Shown: positions 25,672-26,180 of the stretch, in pieces
Numbering within the stretch: position 1 is the stretch's first letter
Layout of the letters: each line of letters opens with the position of its first letter
Origin: Rickettsiales bacterium
GTDB taxonomy: Bacteria; Pseudomonadota; Alphaproteobacteria; TMED127
Assembly: GCA_002706585.1 (NCBI GenBank)
Contig: PALU01000018.1
Coordinates: 14,522 to 40,701, forward strand
Direction: 5' to 3'
Length of the DNA: 26,180 bases
Translations under genes and position numbers: made by a program
Notes under the pieces: generated by a model
What the model was told of the DNA's origin: nothing
Database searches by the model: none
Seen by the model: only the letters and a program-made list of their open reading frames with translations

Positions 25672-25729
25672 AGGCATTAAATAATTAACGATTGGTAATT
25701 CAATTACCAATATAAAAAGAGGAATGCCT
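25672..25729 (+). promoter_or_regulatory. Putative riboswitch expression platform around the btuB start
   Basis: AGGCATT (25672-25678) is complementary to AATGCCT (25723-25729), which lies between the Shine-Dalgarno and ATG 25731. Between them is a perfect hairpin, ATTGGTAATT/AATTACCAAT (25691-25711). Pairing would enclose the ribosome binding site, suggesting control of translation initiation. No U-run terminator is present. This is inference from complementarity by eye. Confidence 0.5.
25718..25722 (+). promoter_or_regulatory. Shine-Dalgarno AGAGG of the btuB-like gene
   Basis: AGAGG stands 8 bases before ATG 25731. It is the clearest ribosome binding site in the window and fixes this start; most island genes instead start by overlap with the previous stop. 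Confidence 0.7.
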
Positions 25730-25730
25730 T

Positions 25731-26180
25731 ATGATTCTAAGAATAAGTCTTATTTTAATTTATATATTCTTATCTATTAAAATTAGTTTTGCTGATGATA
25801 CACCCATAATAGTTATAGCACCAAGTAAAATAGACCAGTCATATAGTACAGTAGGAACATCTGTTACATCTTTGAGTAATAAAGAAATAGAAGAAAATGG
25901 AAAATTTTTTTTAGGTGAGGTTTTAAATGATAATTTACCTGGTATGAATTATTTTAGATCAGGTGGTTATGGAACTGTGTCTGGAATACAACTAAGAGGT
26001 CTGCCTAAAAGATATTCAACAGTATACATTGATGGAGTTAAAATGTCAGATCCATCTTCAAGCGATAACTCATTTTATTTTTCAAATATCATAACATCCT
26101 CAATAGATAAAGTTGAGGTTCTCAGAGGTTCTAATAGTTCAATATATGGAAGTGGTGCAATAGGAGGGGTAATTAATATT
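25731..26180 (+). CDS. btuB: TonB-dependent outer-membrane receptor, BtuB-like, 3' end off window
   Basis: 150 codons are visible and open at the right edge. The product begins with a signal peptide (MILRISLILIYIFLSIKISF, cut likely after FA and before DDTP). DDTPIIVIAPSKID is a TonB-box-like segment. The plug domain follows: EVLNDNLPGMNYFRSGGYG, IQLRGLPKRYSTVYIDGVKM, and SSIDKVEVLRGSNSSIYGSG with AIGGVINI, all standard for TonB-dependent receptors. The barrel lies outside the window. Because a cobalamin riboswitch precedes it, vitamin B12 or a precursor is the probable substrate, taken across the outer membrane with TonB energy. The sequence alone could also fit other small-ligand receptors; the riboswitch decides the call. 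Confidence 0.9.
   Translation, partial: MILRISLILIYIFLSIKISFADDTPIIVIAPSKIDQSYSTVGTSVTSLSNKEIEENGKFFLGEVLNDNLPGMNYFRSGGYGTVSGIQLRGLPKRYSTVYIDGVKMSDPSSSDNSFYFSNIITSSIDKVEVLRGSNSSIYGSGAIGGVINI

Noticed and set aside
1..26180. CRISPR array, insertion sequences, integrase, tRNA or rRNA genes
   Set aside because: No regularly spaced repeats, transposase or recombinase motifs, terminal inverted repeats or structural RNA signatures other than the riboswitch were found.

Overview
The window is very A+T-rich (by eye roughly a quarter G+C or less over most of its length). It is densely packed with surface-glycan genes, many overlapping by 1-11 bases. The content is that of a Gram-negative bacterium: undecaprenyl-phosphate sugar transferase, Wzy/WaaL-type membrane proteins, a TonB-dependent receptor and a cobalamin riboswitch. 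Composition, tight packing and gene content fit a streamlined marine bacterium of the SAR11/Pelagibacterales kind and its hypervariable polysaccharide island. That assignment is inference; no rRNA or tRNA gene is present to fix it.

Layout. 1-4680 (minus) is one operon read right to left: a Wzy-like membrane protein, a family-4 glycosyltransferase (GT4) broken by an amber codon, an alkaline-phosphatase-superfamily protein, and a nucleotide-sugar dehydrogenase running off the left edge. 4759-6732 (plus) holds a two-membrane-segment protein and a UDP-glucuronate 4-epimerase. 6722-16113 (minus) is a long operon: GT4, radical SAM/SPASM protein, FAD oxidoreductase, a second GT4 (frameshifted), a methyltransferase (frameshifted), AsnB-type amidotransferase, O-antigen ligase/polymerase and a WecA-type phosphosugar transferase. 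16212-17909 (plus) is a PglK/MsbA-like ABC exporter. 17911-18828 (minus) is a Gfo/Idh-type oxidoreductase. 18906-23680 (minus) looks like a pseudaminic-acid-type module: associated methylase, N-acetyl sugar amidotransferase, PseC (frameshifted), PseB and a cytidylyltransferase. 23768-25345 (plus) is a B12-binding-domain radical SAM enzyme. 25536-26180 (plus) is a cobalamin riboswitch followed by the start of a BtuB-like receptor.

Working model (inference): the WecA-like enzyme loads a first sugar phosphate on undecaprenyl phosphate; the dehydrogenase, epimerase and AsnB make and amidate an N-acetylhexosaminuronic acid; PseB/PseC and companions make a 4-amino-4,6-dideoxy sugar; the GT4 enzymes build the repeat; the ABC protein flips it; the Wzy/WaaL-like proteins polymerise or transfer it.

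The most striking observation is that four of about twenty genes are interrupted while otherwise intact. Three are frameshifted inside poly(A) tracts of exactly 11 A in the coding strand, and in all three removing one A restores a full-length protein. The fourth has an amber codon exactly where the second glutamate of the GT4 E-x7-E motif should stand. Several 11- and 12-A tracts elsewhere are in frame, so a uniform over-call of 11-A runs is not a sufficient explanation. Phase variation, transcriptional slippage, decay and assembly error remain open.
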